In this document: positions 63,504 through 64,000 of the stretch, in pieces
Layout of the letters: every line of letters begins with the position of its first letter
Position numbering within the stretch: the stretch's first letter is position 1
Assembly (NCBI GenBank): GCA_963802795.1
Contig: CAWDJV010000005.1
Span: 1,301,137 to 1,365,136 of the forward strand
Origin: JAIBJN01 sp963802795
GTDB lineage: Bacteria > Actinomycetota > Thermoleophilia > Gaiellales > Gaiellaceae
Length of the DNA: 64,000 nt
Direction: 5' to 3'
Program-made: the position numbers and the translations under genes
The notes under the pieces: generated by a model
The model's input: the letters and a program-made list of their open reading frames with translations, nothing else
Database searches by the model: none
What the model was told of the DNA's origin: nothing

Positions 63504-64000
63504 ATGCGGTTCTCTCTAGCCCAGACTGTCATCTCCGAACTCCTCGCCGACGGCACAATCTCTCGTTCGGACAGCCGTGCTCGCTGTGTGCGCCGGGAAG
63601 CGCGAGCATGAATTGTTCTCGACTTACAACTTCGAGAACGTTGTGATTTCCAATATCTACGAGCAAGAGCACATCGACTGGTCACCCTCGTATTCGTGGA
63701 GCTATCAGGATGCTCAGTCCTTGAGCTATGAAGATAGCTCGTTCGATTTTGCCTTCGTTGCCGACGGGTTACATCACTGCTCTTCGCCGCACCGCGCGAT
63801 GTTGGAAATGTATCGCGTGGCACGCAAAGGCATCATCGTGATCGAGTCGCGTCGTAGTTTTCTGATGCAAGTTGCCAACCGTCTCGGCTTATCCCCTGAG
63901 TACGAAGTCGAAGCCGTGGTCGGAAGTGAGCTCAGGCGCGGAGGTGTGAATAACACCGCGATTCCGAACTACATCTATCGCTGGACTGAAGATGAACTCA
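63504..64000 (+). pseudogene. SAM methyltransferase fragment, frameshifted and truncated by the window
   Basis: ATG 63504 gives MRFSLAQTVISELLADGTIS. A frame change near 63570 then joins it to VLAVCAGKREHELFSTYNFE (SAM-binding motif I), SLSYEDSSFDFAFVADGLHH (motif II/III region) and YRVARKGIIVIESRRSFLMQ. The reading frame is open to the window edge. This gene has markedly lower G+C than the rest of the window, like the methyltransferase at 57172-57930, which suggests transferred DNA. The family is a Methyltransf_11 type; the substrate is unknown. Confidence 0.65.

Noticed and set aside
1..64000. CRISPR arrays, insertion sequences, rRNA genes
   Set aside because: I saw no regularly spaced repeats, transposase motifs or rRNA sequence in the window.

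Overview
The window is high-G+C DNA with actinobacterial gene content. It has a NucS/EndoMS mismatch endonuclease, an ECF sigma factor with an exported partner, NarL-type two-component genes, a SoxR regulator, and secreted proteins ending in a Cys-Ala-Gly-Leu motif. I read it as Actinomycetota, plausibly a Thermoleophilia-like soil lineage, but no rRNA is present to settle this. Many genes are broken by single-base frameshifts, especially at 1-11 kb and 23.7-34.2 kb. Conserved protein sequence continues in the next frame each time, so I treat most of these as probable assembly indels and give each gene as one feature spanning the breaks.

Region 1 (1-12.3 kb) holds a frameshifted PhoD-like phosphatase and an unknown protein, a membrane-anchored peptidoglycan-binding protein, nucS, a holin-like membrane protein, an ECF sigma factor with its exported partner (in-frame TAG), an M64-type secreted peptidase, tRNA-Arg(TCT), tRNA-His(GTG), a cold-shock gene and infA. 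infA appears to start with ATC behind a strong hairpin.

Region 2 (12.3-23.3 kb) holds sodA, divergent from an HTH-TPR regulator that is followed at once by a 30-codon gene for a secreted-type peptide. This pair resembles a receptor/pheromone (RNPP-like) cassette and is the most novel thing I see. A nucleotidyltransferase-like gene follows. Then comes a tightly coupled minus-strand operon: M20 peptidase, class III aminotransferase, FadR-type regulator, nitrilase-family hydrolase, APC permease and metallophosphoesterase. It looks like a catabolic island for an amide or amine nitrogen compound. A META-domain lipoprotein closes the region.

Region 3 (23.3-38.4 kb) is a sensing and stress region. 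It has a receiver-only protein, two NarL-type histidine kinases whose defects are complementary, a NarL-type response regulator, a broken TRAP-type binding protein, a second ECF sigma/exported partner pair, a stand-alone LigD polymerase-domain protein, soxR with a divergent SoxR-box promoter driving a DUF5519-MBL pair, an Ada-AlkA repair fusion, a BBE-type flavin oxidoreductase, and two small exported proteins that may be related.

Region 4 (38.6-64 kb) is a surface-polysaccharide locus. Nucleotide-sugar genes (UDP-xylose synthase, several epimerases, glucose-1-phosphate cytidylyltransferase, RfbC-type epimerase, C-methyltransferase, GDP-mannose 3,5-epimerase-like protein) lie with glycosyltransferases, a PIG-L deacetylase, a DUF4910 protein, a Wzc-like tyrosine autokinase and a GH16 glycanase. 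One 926-residue protein joins a Wzx-type flippase to a Wzy/WaaL-type O-antigen polymerase. A PQQ-type sugar dehydrogenase and L-2-hydroxyglutarate oxidase are embedded. The last 500 bases start a lower-G+C methyltransferase that runs off the window.
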